A stretch of 64,000 bases of DNA from Chitinophaga terrae (ex Kim and Jung 2007) (GCF_900107795.1 NZ_FNRL01000011.1:124001-188000); one strand, 5' to 3'; numbered from the stretch's first letter, positions 16,999-28,100 are shown. The notes: generated by a model from the sequence alone, not told the origin. Numbers and translations are program-made.

Positions 16999-18144
16999 CT
17001 AATTTTTTACCAACGCTTCTTTGGCCGTGGCATTATATTTTTTCCCGAAGGCCATCCATTTCAGCTCTACCCGGTTATAGGTAAAATGAGAAACCAGGAT
17101 CACTGCTACGAGGAAGGTCCCTAATAAAAAATAATCCGTGATAACATTACCCGTTGCGATTACCCGCACATTGCCGTCTGCAAAGGTCAGTTCCTTTTTG
17201 AACAGTTTGGAAACAATGATCGCTACCGACAAAAGTATCTGCCAGATAACATAATGAACAATGTAAATGGAATAGGATAGCTTCCCCAGGTATCTGAGGA
17301 AACCTGTTTTAAAAAAGGAAGAGATTAACCCCGCTTCCAGCGCAAAAACCAGCACTGTAAGCGCAAACAGGAAGGTTGCCAGTATATTCTTGATATTCCC
17401 AGCCGGCATCAGTACCAGGATGGCAACAATAGCTATCAGCAACAGGGATTCAATTACGCTGCTTACCCCTTTCCCCATACTGAGGGTATGTATCTTTTCA
17501 TAGATCATGTAGATAAGGCAACCCATAAAAAAACACAATAACCCCCTGGCAACAGCCGATTTCACGAAATCAACTTCAAAATACAAGCATAATAAGCCTG
17601 TTGCCGCCAGCAGGATTATACCTGTTGTTTTAATGCTGTTATTGCCGAATAACAGTAACCCGAAAATGAGGTAGATATAGAATTCAACACTGATGCTCCA
17701 CGCTACGATATTGAAGGAAAGCGTGTTGGCATTCGGAAGCCATGATTGCAACAGCAGCGCATTAGGCAATATTTCTGAAGGTGCTGAATTACCGACAAAG
17801 GCAGGATTATTAAATGCGAGCCCGTTCTTTTCAGCAATTAATTTCGCCAGCTCAATAGTGATGAACACCGCCAGGGTTACCAGGTGCAGCGGGAATATCC
17901 TGAAAAAACGGCTGATCGTATAGCTTTTAAAGCTGTTGCCTGTAAAGGTTTTCTTGCCGTAGGTATGAAATATAACAAAGCCGCTGAGTACAAAAAAGAA
18001 CTCAACGAAATAGTTCCCGTTGCGAAAGAAAGTTGTTTCAGTGACACATTGCTGTATCCTGGCGTGAAAGCAGACAACCAGCAACGCACAGATACCTCTG
18101 AAACTGTCTAGTGTCTCGAACCGCTTTTTCGGAAGCTGGACCAT
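16999..18144 (-). CDS. Acyltransferase 3 family membrane protein
   Basis: These integral membrane enzymes transfer acyl groups to surface sugars. The 381-residue protein starts with the family signature RFETLDSFRGICALLVVCFH and has FFVLSGFVIFHTYGKK and SYSIYIVHYVIWQ, with about ten membrane segments. The acceptor is unknown; there is no glycosyltransferase cluster next to it. The YHS lipoprotein gene lies 21 bases downstream and may be co-transcribed. Confidence 0.88.
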   Translation of the reverse strand: MVQLPKKRFETLDSFRGICALLVVCFHARIQQCVTETTFFRNGNYFVEFFFVLSGFVIFHTYGKKTFTGNSFKSYTISRFFRIFPLHLVTLAVFITIELAKLIAEKNGLAFNNPAFVGNSAPSEILPNALLLQSWLPNANTLSFNIVAWSISVEFYIYLIFGLLLFGNNSIKTTGIILLAATGLLCLYFEVDFVKSAVARGLLCFFMGCLIYMIYEKIHTLSMGKGVSSVIESLLLIAIVAILVLMPAGNIKNILATFLFALTVLVFALEAGLISSFFKTGFLRYLGKLSYSIYIVHYVIWQILLSVAIIVSKLFKKELTFADGNVRVIATGNVITDYFLLGTFLVAVILVSHFTYNRVELKWMAFGKKYNATAKEALVKN

Positions 18145-18217
18145 GAAGTAAGGTATAAGCAGATGATGAATTGATAATTAATAGCTATACGATGCTTCAC
18201 AGGATTGGTTAAAATAA

Positions 18218-18253
18218 AATTGTCCTGAAGGTAAGAAGAACTTCAGGACAATT
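18218..18253 (-). terminator. Intrinsic terminator of the M13 peptidase gene
   Basis: A 13-base-pair perfect stem (arms 18218-18230 and 18241-18253, core TGTCCTGAAG, loop of 10) lies 22 bases after the peptidase stop, with a T-rich tract following on the minus strand. Confidence 0.88.
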
Positions 18254-18275
18254 CAATATAATGAGGAAAATAATC

Positions 18276-20339
18276 TTACCAGATCACTACCCTTTCTGCT
18301 TCCGGCAATACCATTTTACTGCCGGGAGTGCAACCCCAGGCTTTTTCAAATTCAGCCAGGTGAGGCAGCGGGCCATTGATACGGAAGCGGGCCGGCGAGT
18401 GCGGATCTGTCTGGATCTGCTGACGCAGGGCTGCATCTGTAATGTTGCCATGCCATACCTGCGCCCATCCGAGGAAGAAGCGTTGTTGCCAGGTTAATCC
18501 ATCGATCGGCTTAGGCTCGCCTTTGCCTTCGAACGATTTTTCCAGGGCATGATAGGCCAGGGTCAGGCCACCCAGGTCAGCTACGTTTTCGCCGATGGTC
18601 AGCGCACCATTGATCTTAAAGCCAGGCAACGCTTCCAGGCCACTGAAATACTTGATATATTTCTGGGTAAGCTTATCGAAGTTGGCACGGTCTGCATTGG
18701 TCCACCAGTTTTTCAGGTTGCCATCTGCATCGAACTGAGAACCCTGGTCGTCGAAGCCGTGAGTGAACTCATGCCCGATCACTGCAATGATACCGCCGTA
18801 GTTGATAGCATCGTCAGCATCCGGGTTGTAGAATGGCGGCTGCAGTATACCGGCAGGGAATACTACTTCGTTGTTCAACGGGTTGTAGTATGCGTTTACG
18901 GTCTGCGGCGTCATTTCCCATTTCGACTTATCCACCGGCTTGCCAATCTTATCGATATTGTCTTTATGCTCGTAAAGGCTGGCGGCGATCACGTTTTCGA
19001 TCAGCTTACCTTTATCGATGTTAATGGAAGAATAGTCTTTCCATTTATCAGGATAACCGATCTTATAAGTGAATGAAGCCAGTTTCTTATGCGCCATTTG
19101 TTTGGTAGAATCGCTCATCCAGGTGAGTTTGTCGATCCTTTCTCCATACACTTTGCGCACGTTTTCGATCATCTCGGAAACTTTCTTTTTGCTGCTTTCC
19201 GGGAAGTATTTCTTAGCGAATAATTTACCCAAAGGCATGCCCAGTTGTGCATCGGTAGAACGGATTGCGCGTTCAGGGCGTGTTTTCTGAGCTTTTCTGC
19301 CTGTCATGATAGTTCCGTAGAAGCGGAAATTCTCGTTATCCAGTGCAGCAGGCAGGTAGCTGGCAAAATGAGTCAGCAACTGCCATTTGGAATATGTTTT
19401 AAGCGTTTCTATCGGTGTAGCTTTCAGGATAGCATTTGCTTTGGTGAGATACGGTTTATTCTGGATGATAATTGTATCTGTTTTGATATCCTGTTTTCCG
19501 GCGAAGTTGTCCCAGTCGAAATCGGGCGCTAATTTCTTCAGTTCGCTGAATGCAGCCCTGTTATATGTTTTCTGAGGGTCGCGCAGTTCAACGTTTGTCA
19601 GTTGAACGTTCGCCAGTTTGGTTTCGAAATCGAGGATGGTTTTACCCGGATTTGCTTCTTTGAAGCCGGCCAGGCTGAACATCTTGTCTACGTGGCCAAC
19701 AAACTCGCTGCGCACATTCCTGGTAGCAGAGTCCTGTCTTTCGTAGTAGCTTTTTTCGCCGAGGCTCAAACCGCTTTGTCCCTGGTACAGTACATTCACT
19801 TTACTGTTCTTGGCGTCTGCTTCCGCACCGAAGCCGGTGAAAGAGGAAACCCCGATCTTTTGCAGTTCGCCGGTTACGCTGGCCCAATCGGCCAGTGATT
19901 TTACAGCGTCAATTTTATCAAGGTATGGCTGTAAGGGAGAGATACCCAGTTTATCTACTGTGGCAGTATCCAGGAAAGAGGCGTAATAATCAGCGATCTG
20001 TTGTTCTTCAGTTCCTTTCTTGAGGTCGGTTTTGCTGCTCAGGTCTGCAATAATGCTTTTCAGACGTACTTCTTTGTTTTCTTTGTCGAGTACATTGAAT
20101 GCGCCCCAGCGGCTCTCCGTGGAAGGAATAGGGTTATTTTTCTTCCAGTTTCCATTAGCATAGTTGTCAAAATCGTCGCAGGCTTTGTAGGCAGTATCAA
20201 TATCCGACATGTTAAAAGCAGGCACTTTGGCTGTGGTGCTGTCGGCCGATTCCTGGTGTGTGGAATTGCCGGAGTTGCAGGCAACCATGGCAACCATGGC
20301 GGCCATTAACGGTAGCTTTACCGCATTGGATTTATTCAT
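18276..20339 (-). CDS. M13 family zinc metallopeptidase (neprilysin/PepO-like) lipoprotein
   Basis: M13 enzymes cleave peptides with a zinc ion. The 687-residue protein has a lipoprotein signal (MNKSNAVKLPLMAAMVAMVA then Cys21), the M13 N-terminal helical domain, and the catalytic domain with VIGHEFTHGFDDQGSQFD (HExxH) and GENVADLGGLTLAYHAL (third ligand Glu). The substrate-binding NAYYNPLNNEVVFPAGILQP and the C-terminal HSPARFRINGPL with the Cys-containing end are also typical. It should be exported to the envelope. It stands alone and has a strong terminator. Confidence 0.95.
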   Translation of the reverse strand: MNKSNAVKLPLMAAMVAMVACNSGNSTHQESADSTTAKVPAFNMSDIDTAYKACDDFDNYANGNWKKNNPIPSTESRWGAFNVLDKENKEVRLKSIIADLSSKTDLKKGTEEQQIADYYASFLDTATVDKLGISPLQPYLDKIDAVKSLADWASVTGELQKIGVSSFTGFGAEADAKNSKVNVLYQGQSGLSLGEKSYYERQDSATRNVRSEFVGHVDKMFSLAGFKEANPGKTILDFETKLANVQLTNVELRDPQKTYNRAAFSELKKLAPDFDWDNFAGKQDIKTDTIIIQNKPYLTKANAILKATPIETLKTYSKWQLLTHFASYLPAALDNENFRFYGTIMTGRKAQKTRPERAIRSTDAQLGMPLGKLFAKKYFPESSKKKVSEMIENVRKVYGERIDKLTWMSDSTKQMAHKKLASFTYKIGYPDKWKDYSSINIDKGKLIENVIAASLYEHKDNIDKIGKPVDKSKWEMTPQTVNAYYNPLNNEVVFPAGILQPPFYNPDADDAINYGGIIAVIGHEFTHGFDDQGSQFDADGNLKNWWTNADRANFDKLTQKYIKYFSGLEALPGFKINGALTIGENVADLGGLTLAYHALEKSFEGKGEPKPIDGLTWQQRFFLGWAQVWHGNITDAALRQQIQTDPHSPARFRINGPLPHLAEFEKAWGCTPGSKMVLPEAERVVIW

Positions 20340-20451
20340 ATTACAAACAGGTTTAGTTTTTAAAGTTATGGAAATCGGTTCAACTTGTCTAAAAGGTTTT
20401 TTATAAACGGTAATCCGGCAACGATTTCAAGGGAATTAATGAATAATTAGG

Positions 20452-20459
20452 TAGGTTTG
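20452..20459 (+). promoter_or_regulatory. Probable -7 box for the globin-rarA run
   Basis: TAGGTTTG matches TAnnTTTG and is followed by the ATG of the first gene after 22 bases. The same octamer is used before mrdA. No clear -33 element. Confidence 0.5.
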
Positions 20460-20481
20460 TAGTTGTAAAACAAGGTATTAA

Positions 20482-20994
20482 ATGAATTTTGAGTTCAAAG
20501 TTTTCAGGATCAGCAATGCATTAGCATTAACCCTTTCTGGTATGTCTGCAGTTCTTTCCTTATTTGCGCTTTCGGCAGCAGGAATGAGCCTGGAGATCAT
20601 CGTGTCGGTATTAGCATTTGGCGCCTGTTTTATACATAGCATACTATCCATGTCCCTGCAACGAACATGGGTTATTCCGGACGTTCCATTGAAAGAAAGC
20701 ACTCCCGGAGGTATCCGGATCATGGGAGGGATAGAACTGATCTTTGCCTTCTTCTGTATTTTTATAGGCTTCTTCATTCTTTTAATGCCAAACGACCTGC
20801 TGAAACAGGCTTTTGACCAGTTGCCGGAACAACAGCGAACCTCTAATGTACTGACGCCTGGTTACCTGAAACAATTGGCAGGTTATACCCTTTTTATAGG
20901 TATTTTGTATGCTTTAAACGTAATTCTATCACTCAGGCTGCTCAAAAAGGTAGTACGCCGGCAGGAGCAGGAGTTCCATAAGGAACAGGAGTAG
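20482..20994 (+). CDS. Four-helix membrane protein of unknown function
   Basis: No family is recognised. The 170-residue protein has about four hydrophobic segments (about residues 10-32, 37-58, 80-103 and 133-153), with a soluble loop of about 30 residues between the third and fourth (LLKQAFDQLPEQQRTSNVLT) and a basic, glutamine-rich tail (KKVVRRQEQEFHKEQE). It is the first gene of a plus-strand run with a truncated haemoglobin (20 bases downstream) and rarA. Confidence 0.7.
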   Translation: MNFEFKVFRISNALALTLSGMSAVLSLFALSAAGMSLEIIVSVLAFGACFIHSILSMSLQRTWVIPDVPLKESTPGGIRIMGGIELIFAFFCIFIGFFILLMPNDLLKQAFDQLPEQQRTSNVLTPGYLKQLAGYTLFIGILYALNVILSLRLLKKVVRRQEQEFHKEQE

Positions 20995-21014
20995 CCTGAA
21001 TAAATCTTTATATT

Positions 21015-21452
21015 ATGCCGTTGAAAGAAATTGAGAGCAGAGCGGATATCCAACAATTGGTAGATAGTTTCTATTCACGTGTACAGGCAGATGAATTGCT
21101 TGGTCATATCTTCAATGACATAGCAAAGGTCGACTGGGACCTCCATCTTCCCAAAATGTATGATTTCTGGGACAGCCTCCTCCTGGATGGCAGTTTCTCC
21201 GGCAATGTCATGCAACCTCACTTCAGGTTAAATAAACTGATCCCGTTGGAAGAGCAACACTTCAACAGGTGGCTGGCCATCTTTGAAGATACCGTCCATT
21301 CCCTCTTTACAGGGGAGAAAGCGGAACTGGCCATTTACAGGGCCCGCTCCATCAAAGAGATCATGGAATTCAAGATCAATCTTGTCAATCATCCCCCAAA
21401 AGATAATTCTAAAATTCCGCTCGTTAACCCGGGCAACGAAAGCAAAGGATAG
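21015..21452 (+). CDS. Group III truncated haemoglobin
   Basis: This 145-residue haem protein probably binds oxygen or nitric oxide. It has the 2-on-2 globin layout with group III features: LVDSFYSRVQADELLGHIFN, HLPKMYDFWDSLLLDGSFSG, and the proximal histidine in the LEEQHFNRWLAIFEDTV helix. The C-terminal tail (about 20 residues, PPKDNSKIPLVNPGNESKG) is extra. rarA starts three bases after its stop, so the two are co-translated or nearly so. The link to DNA repair is not obvious and may only reflect shared expression. Confidence 0.9.
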   Translation: MPLKEIESRADIQQLVDSFYSRVQADELLGHIFNDIAKVDWDLHLPKMYDFWDSLLLDGSFSGNVMQPHFRLNKLIPLEEQHFNRWLAIFEDTVHSLFTGEKAELAIYRARSIKEIMEFKINLVNHPPKDNSKIPLVNPGNESKG

Positions 21453-21455
21453 TTT

Positions 21456-22712
21456 ATGAAACCATTAGCGGAAAGATTAAGACCGGAAACATTAGGAGAA
21501 CTGGTAGGCCAGGAACACCTCACGGGGCCTGACAGCATTCTTCGCAAAGCCATCGAACAGGGCGTTATTCCTTCAATGATATTATGGGGACCGCCGGGCG
21601 TTGGTAAAACTACTATAGCCAATATCATTGCACATACCCTGCAGGTGCCTTTTTATACTTTAAGCGCTATTTCGGCCGGGGTAAAGGAAGTAAGGGAAGT
21701 TATTGAAATGGCCAAGAAACAGCAACACGCTGTTTTATTCATAGATGAGATCCACCGTTTTAATAAGTCACAGCAGGATGCGCTGCTCGGAGCTGTTGAA
21801 AAAGGGATCATCACCCTGATAGGCGCTACTACCGAGAATCCTTCTTTCGAGGTAAACGCGGCGGTACTATCCCGTTGCCAGGTATATGTTTTACGCCCCC
21901 TGGGCAACGAACAACTGATGCAGCTGCTGAAACAGGCCATGGAAAGGGACTCGTGGCTGCAAACAAAAGACATAGAGCTTAAAGAAACCTCCGCGCTTTT
22001 CAATATCTCCGGCGGCGACGCCCGCAAGTTGCTGAACCTGTTCGAGCTGGTTGTAAATACCATACAGGAAAGCCCTATAGTGATCACAGATCAGAAAGTA
22101 ATGGACATTGCCCAGCAAAGAGTAGCCATCTACGATAAAAGCGGGGAACAACATTACGATATCATCTCCGCCTTTATCAAATCTATCAGGGGGAGCGACC
22201 CGAATGCCGCCGTATATTGGCTGGCAAGGATGATAGACGGAGGAGAAGATGTTAAATTCATAGCCCGTCGTTTGGTGATCCTGGCGTCTGAAGATATAGG
22301 AAATGCCAACCCTAATGCCCAGTTGCTTGCTACCAGCTGTTTCCAGGCAGTGAATATGATAGGATATCCTGAATCCAGGATCATTCTTTCTCAATGCGTC
22401 ACCTACCTGGCTGCTTCTCCGAAAAGCAATGCCGCTTATATGGCCATCAACAACGCCCAGTCGGTAGTGGCAAAAACAGGCGATCTGCCTGTGCCTATGC
22501 ATATCCGGAACGCGCCAACTAAGCTCATGAAAGAAATGGGCTATAGTAAAGGTTACGCCTATGCGCACGATTATGAGAATAACTTCGTGGTACAGGAGTT
22601 TTTACCGGATGCCATCAAAGGCACAAAGTTCTACGACCCCGGTAAAAACCCGAGGGAAGAAGAACTGCGGCGTTACCTGAAAAACCTGTGGAAGGAAAAA
22701 TACAATTACTGA
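21456..22712 (+). CDS. rarA: Replication-associated recombination protein A (MgsA/WRNIP1-type AAA ATPase)
   Basis: RarA acts at stalled or collapsed replication forks. The 418-residue protein has the RarA start PLAERLRPETLGELVGQEHL, Walker A GPPGVGKTT, Walker B LFIDEIHRFNKSQQD, sensor 1 LIGATTENPSFEVN and the C-terminal tetramerisation region with SAFIKSIRGSDPNAAVYWLA and GYAYAHDYENNFVVQEFLPD. Length is typical. It ends in TGA at 22710-22712, and the convergent PBP1C stop codon begins at the very next base. Confidence 0.96.
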   Translation: MKPLAERLRPETLGELVGQEHLTGPDSILRKAIEQGVIPSMILWGPPGVGKTTIANIIAHTLQVPFYTLSAISAGVKEVREVIEMAKKQQHAVLFIDEIHRFNKSQQDALLGAVEKGIITLIGATTENPSFEVNAAVLSRCQVYVLRPLGNEQLMQLLKQAMERDSWLQTKDIELKETSALFNISGGDARKLLNLFELVVNTIQESPIVITDQKVMDIAQQRVAIYDKSGEQHYDIISAFIKSIRGSDPNAAVYWLARMIDGGEDVKFIARRLVILASEDIGNANPNAQLLATSCFQAVNMIGYPESRIILSQCVTYLAASPKSNAAYMAINNAQSVVAKTGDLPVPMHIRNAPTKLMKEMGYSKGYAYAHDYENNFVVQEFLPDAIKGTKFYDPGKNPREEELRRYLKNLWKEKYNY

Positions 22713-25166
22713 TCAATCCTTTTCTTTATTCAGAATTTCAAAACTCTGCTCTATTCTTTCCCCGTTCTCATCTACCAGCGTAATAATATGCCGGCCTGGT
22801 AACGGATGGAAAGCCATTTGATGAAACTCGGTAGTAGCGCCCATAAACTTGTTATCGAGGTGCCAGAAGATTTTCATGCTGGTGTTCCTGTGCGTAGCCG
22901 TAAAGATGGTTTGGCCTGGTTGCCCGTCTATTTCTATAGGAATATAGATCCTCGCGTTGGGCCGCGGATAGATCAGTTCCATCGGGGCTTTGTCCAAACC
23001 CACATAGGGCAGGCATTCGGGCTTATAAGGCGGTAATGGCAGGTAAGTGTTTTTGTTTCGATAATAGAATTCCTGCGAGGGTGGCAGTATGAACCAGGAT
23101 TTATGTTGCATGAACTGCGGCGATTCGCAGGCTTCTGTTACCCTGTAATGGCCCGTTCTGTCGAGATGCACTAACTGGTGAAAAGGACAAACGCCTGCCC
23201 TGATCCCTGCTGCGGGCACCATCAGGGTATCCACATCGTCGCATAGTTCGCTGGCCCTGTAGCCGCTTTGGGCGCAGACTTCCACTTTCCTGAGCTGTGC
23301 ATATGGCGGCACAAACCAGCTGCCTGTTTTCAGTTGCCTGAAAACATCGAACAGGATCGGGGCGGCGGTGGAAACGCCTATAAGTCCCGGCCTTCCTTCT
23401 CCGTCTGCATTTCCTACCCAAACGCCAACTACATATTGCGGCGTTACGCCAATGGCCCATCCATCGCGGAACCCAAAACTGGTACCGGTTTTCCAGGCAA
23501 TGCGCTGCGAAGAGGAAAACTGTTGCCAGAGCAATTCTTCTCCCGGCCGCATTCCTTCTGTCATTGCTTCGAAGGCATACCAGAGGGAACCCGCATCCAG
23601 TACTCCTGCATTACTGAGTTCATGCTCGTCGGGCTGTTCGGCATCATGGCGGTAGTTAGGCGGATGAATATCATCGAGGTCGTACTTGCCGTTGTATTGT
23701 TGTATATGAACCAGGGTCCGGGCCATGCTGGCGTACATGCCGCACATTTCCCATAGCGTTGTTTCCGCGCCTCCGAGGATCAGCGACAAACCATAATGAT
23801 CCGCTGGTTTATCCAGGGTAGTGATGCCTAATTTCTTAAGCAGGGTATAAAAGCGTTCGTACCTGTATTGCTGCAGCATCCTTACTGCCGGTATATTCAA
23901 CGACCTGGCCAGCGCTCTTGATGCCGGCACGGCGCCGTCGAAACCCAGGTCGAAGTTCTGGGGGGCGTAACCCGCGATCTGCGTAGGAATATCGGGGATC
24001 AGGGTATGCGGCAGTATAAGACCGTCGTTCAGCATGGCGGCGTACAGAACAGGCTTTAAAGTACTGCCGGGGCTGCGCCGCGACTGGATGATATCTACAT
24101 GGCTTTCCAGTTCCGAATCGGCGGGGTGATAAATATTTCCCACATAGGCCAGGGTGTTCCCGGTTTCAACATCCAGCACCAGTACGGCGGCGTTGTTGAT
24201 GCCGTTGGCTTTATAGCTGCTGTGAAATCTTTCGACAATAGCGGAGGCGCTGCGTTGCAGGCTGGCAATAACGGTGCTGCGCAACCTGGTAGGCTCGCCT
24301 TTCCTGATCTGTTTGTGGAACAGGTCCATCAGGTGAGGCGCATCCTGGGGAAGCGCCAAAGGCTGGTCGGGTAAGGGTTCCAGCTTCGACAACTGGCAGG
24401 TGAGCGAGTCTATGGTTTTCTGGCTGCAAAGTTTATCGAGCAGCCGGTTTCGTTTAGCCAGCAACGTTTGCCTGTTCCTACCCGGGTGAACCATAGCAGG
24501 GTTGTTGGGAAGAACGGCCAGCGCTGCCATTTCGCCCCAGGAAAGCAGGTCGGCCTTGCGGCCGTAATAACGCCATGCCGCTGCTTCCAGGCCGATTACA
24601 TTCCCGCCGAACGGGGCATTGGAGGCATATAGCGCCAGTATCTTTTTCTTGGATGCAGCAAATTCCAGCCTGGTTGCCAATACGCCTTCTATGATCTTTT
24701 GCCAGATATTCCGGGGTTGATTGCGCGATAAACGTATCACCTGCATGGTAATAGTACTGCCGCCGCTCATCACTTTTTTACCCTGGATATTCTGTTTAAG
24801 CGCTCTTACAATAGCAATAGGGTCAAGGCCCCAGTGATACCTGAAACGTTTATCCTCGTAGGCAATTATGCACTTCTCAAATTTTTCAGGCACATGTTCA
24901 TTAAAGGGAAATCTCCATTGGCCATCACTGGCTATGCCGGCGTTCAGCAGGTCGCCGTTGGCGTCTTCCAGCACGTAGGAGGTAGGAGTATTGAATAGCT
25001 TTTTGGGTAAACAGAAATAATAGGCAACAAGAAGGATGGCTAAAATAGCAAGTAACCATTTTCTTTTTTTACACCATTGTTTTATAGACTCCAACTGCAT
25101 CATTGCCGGGTGTTTGCTCTTTGTTGCCAGTTCCGGGAAGCCTTCCCGGAACTGGTTTATCAACAT
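22713..25166 (-). CDS. pbpC: Penicillin-binding protein 1C (bifunctional class A PBP)
   Basis: PBP1C polymerises and cross-links peptidoglycan in the periplasm. The 817-residue protein has an N-terminal anchor (about residues 37-52), a GT51 glycosyltransferase domain with catalytic Glu104 in AYEDKRFRYHWGLD and SGGSTITMQV, a transpeptidase domain with Ser368 in SPGSTLKP and KTG in WKTGTSFGFRDGW, and the C-terminal BiPBP_C beta domain. The ATG at 25166 lies four bases after the alpha-2-macroglobulin stop; an alternative start is the Met pair at residues 22-23. Pairing with an alpha-2-macroglobulin gene is conserved in many Gram-negatives. Confidence 0.95.
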   Translation of the reverse strand: MLINQFREGFPELATKSKHPAMMQLESIKQWCKKRKWLLAILAILLVAYYFCLPKKLFNTPTSYVLEDANGDLLNAGIASDGQWRFPFNEHVPEKFEKCIIAYEDKRFRYHWGLDPIAIVRALKQNIQGKKVMSGGSTITMQVIRLSRNQPRNIWQKIIEGVLATRLEFAASKKKILALYASNAPFGGNVIGLEAAAWRYYGRKADLLSWGEMAALAVLPNNPAMVHPGRNRQTLLAKRNRLLDKLCSQKTIDSLTCQLSKLEPLPDQPLALPQDAPHLMDLFHKQIRKGEPTRLRSTVIASLQRSASAIVERFHSSYKANGINNAAVLVLDVETGNTLAYVGNIYHPADSELESHVDIIQSRRSPGSTLKPVLYAAMLNDGLILPHTLIPDIPTQIAGYAPQNFDLGFDGAVPASRALARSLNIPAVRMLQQYRYERFYTLLKKLGITTLDKPADHYGLSLILGGAETTLWEMCGMYASMARTLVHIQQYNGKYDLDDIHPPNYRHDAEQPDEHELSNAGVLDAGSLWYAFEAMTEGMRPGEELLWQQFSSSQRIAWKTGTSFGFRDGWAIGVTPQYVVGVWVGNADGEGRPGLIGVSTAAPILFDVFRQLKTGSWFVPPYAQLRKVEVCAQSGYRASELCDDVDTLMVPAAGIRAGVCPFHQLVHLDRTGHYRVTEACESPQFMQHKSWFILPPSQEFYYRNKNTYLPLPPYKPECLPYVGLDKAPMELIYPRPNARIYIPIEIDGQPGQTIFTATHRNTSMKIFWHLDNKFMGATTEFHQMAFHPLPGRHIITLVDENGERIEQSFEILNKEKD

Positions 25167-25170
25167 ATCT

Positions 25171-28100
25171 TTATCTTACTACTTCAACCCATTTACCTGC
25201 CTGGTAAGCGTGTATGCTGTTATCATACATTGCTTCGCAGGAGGTAGCAGGTAAATAGAACCTGCCTAAATAGGCTGCATTCAGCAGTACATTGTATGTA
25301 CGTTTCTTGTTTTCTTCGATATTGAAGTAAGTATAAACCCTGTCGTCGCGTATATCCTGGTAGGTGAATGGCGACGCCTGGAATGCACTGTCATTTTCCA
25401 TCAGGCGGGTATTGATGATCTCCCAGCCTGAAGGGAAGATCTGCGAGAGCGCCATTTGTTCATAATAACCGCGTTTACCCGGGTTGGTGATGGTGATCGT
25501 TGCCATAAAGTCGGCGCCCTGTTTGAGGGTAGCCGGGTCTAAGGCTTTGCCGTCGCGGGTATGGTAGGTTACCTGCATGCCCAGAACGTCGGGATTATTT
25601 GCCGCAACAGGCTCCTGGCCTGATTCAGGTTGCCCCTGCAATATCAACCTCGTATACAACACATTGCTGCCGTTGTTTTTGATACTCAGGTTACCGCTGG
25701 CGCCGGTATTAAAGTTCACAGGCAGCTGAACAACATAGGATGCGCCGTTTACAGTGCCGGAAGTACCGTTAAGGTTATACGTGAAGTTCATCTTGCTGCC
25801 GCCTTTATTAGCGCCGCAGAACTTGGCTATTGCAATGAGCGAGTAAGCGGTAGTCTGAGTACTGTACCATTGATCGGCCTGCGAAAGCTGCGCTGCTACT
25901 TGCTTCAGCAGTTCGTTTGCCTTTGTACGCTGACCTAATATCGTCAGCGTTTCCAGGATCATGGCTTTATCGCGCAGGTCGGACCCAAAGGTGCCGCCCA
26001 ATTGGTTGTATGGTTTTACATCAGTGTTCAGTCCCTGGATCAGCGAATTCGCTACTTCAGGCTGTCCGGCCAGTTTGTATGCCGCCGCCAGTCTCCATTT
26101 TGCAGGAGCGGAAATATACCTGAATTCTTTCAGCCTGTTCATCGCTCCCAGTTCCGGTACTTTTGCAAGCGCGAGGAGGTATAACCTGTAGGCCTGTGTG
26201 AGATCGCCGCCGTAGAAGTTCTGGGTATTCGGCGCCCAGGTGCTGGCTTTATTGCGCTGGTATTTCTTCCACTGATCGAGGATGCCAGGGGTGAGCGTAT
26301 AGCCGCGGGCCTGCGCTTCTATGAGGAAGTTGCCTGCATAGTTGGTGCCCCATTCATCTGATTGTCCGCCGCCCGGCCAGTAGCTGAACCCTCCGTCGGA
26401 AGTCTGGAAGTTTTTCAATCTGACAATTCCTGCTTTTATGTTCCTGTCAATATTTGCCAGTTCACTTTCTTTCAGGTCCATCAGTTGGTTCAGCACCAGT
26501 TGAGGGAATACGCCTGAAGTAGTTTGTTCTATGCAGCCGTGCGGATATTCTATCAGGAACCTGAGGCGCTTGCCCAGGTTAAGCGCCGGGATGGTAGATA
26601 CTTCCAGCGTACCTTTATTGCTGCCGGCCATACCTACGCCTGTGAACGGCGTTTGCCAGTTCTGGCCTGCTTCCAGGGTGCTTTCAATGATATTGGTGAT
26701 AACCGGGTTCGGATTACGCACATCCAGCTCCACTTCTTCTTCTGCCTTTTCCGCCCCGCTGGCAGCTGTTGCTTTAATCCTGGCAATACCGGTCTGCGAT
26801 TTAACTTTCACGTCGAAGTATACGATCTGTTCGCCCGGTTGAGGGAAGGTAACTGTTTTAGAACGCTCGCCTACTACTTCCAGCAACGGGCTGGTATTGA
26901 GTGTAACCGTAGCGCTGCGTACATTTGGTTCCAGGCCGAATACGGTAACCGGCAACTGGATGGTTTCTGAAGGACCTAATACTCTTGGCGCGGATGTTAA
27001 TAACATCAACGGTTTCTTAATAGCAACAGTTTTTTCAGCAGACCCGTAAGCGCCGTCCTGCCCTGCTACTACCATGGCTTTGAGTGAACCGATGTACGGA
27101 GGCAGTTTGAATTTATGCGTTTGTTTCTGTCCTGATCGCAGGTAGAATGGTCCCATGTATTTCACCACAGGCTTGAACCTGTTGGCCTTTGCTGCACCGG
27201 CGTTCCTGTTTAATCCTTCGTCGCCCCCGATGGTGAGGATGCGATCCATATTCACGCTCCATGCTCCCAGTACATAGTCGAACAGGTCCCAGGTTTTTAC
27301 GCCCAGGGCTTCCCTTGCATAGAAAGAACTGTGCGGGTCAGGAGTTTTGAACCGTGTAAGGTCCAGCAACCCTTCATCAACCAACGCAATGGTATAGGTC
27401 ATTGGTTTGCCATTGGATTCGCTTACCGTGATGCTTCCTTCCGTTTCAGGCCTTAGTTTTTCAGGCATGCTGATAACCGGTTTCAGGATAGTGGTCGGAT
27501 CTTCCACTTTAACAGGGATGGTACCATACATCCTGATAGGAAGATCGTTCATCGTTTGCGCGTGCGGCTGCAGTAGGCTGATATTGACATAAATATTAGG
27601 CGACATGTTCTTCTCTGCTTTGAGACGATACACTGTCTGTCCTTTTTCTGTATTGATCCAGTAAGATTTAATCACCTTACTTCCTGATTCTATGCTTACA
27701 AGGCCCCTGCCGCCTGCATTACTAGGAATGGTAAGCACGATATCCTCGCCTACTTTATACTGTTTCTTATCTGAGGTGAAAGACAACATGGCTGCTTCCG
27801 CAGGGTTATCCTGCTGCAGGCGCTGCGCCCATCCCGGCCAGTCGATATACACCGCTTTACCGGATGTATGGCCGCTTTCCAGGTCTTTAACCCTTACCAG
27901 GTACCTGCCCCAGTCAGGACTGTTCACACGGAGGTTCCATTTGGCTTTACCATTGTGCACGGTGATCTCTTCTGTGCTTAACAACTGGTTGTATGTACCC
28001 TGGGTGAAGTTGCTGTAGTCGTCATCTTCTCCTTCTTCCCACCACCATCTCCATTTAATTTTATAGAGTTCTACACGCACCTGTTTATCACCGCTGGTAA

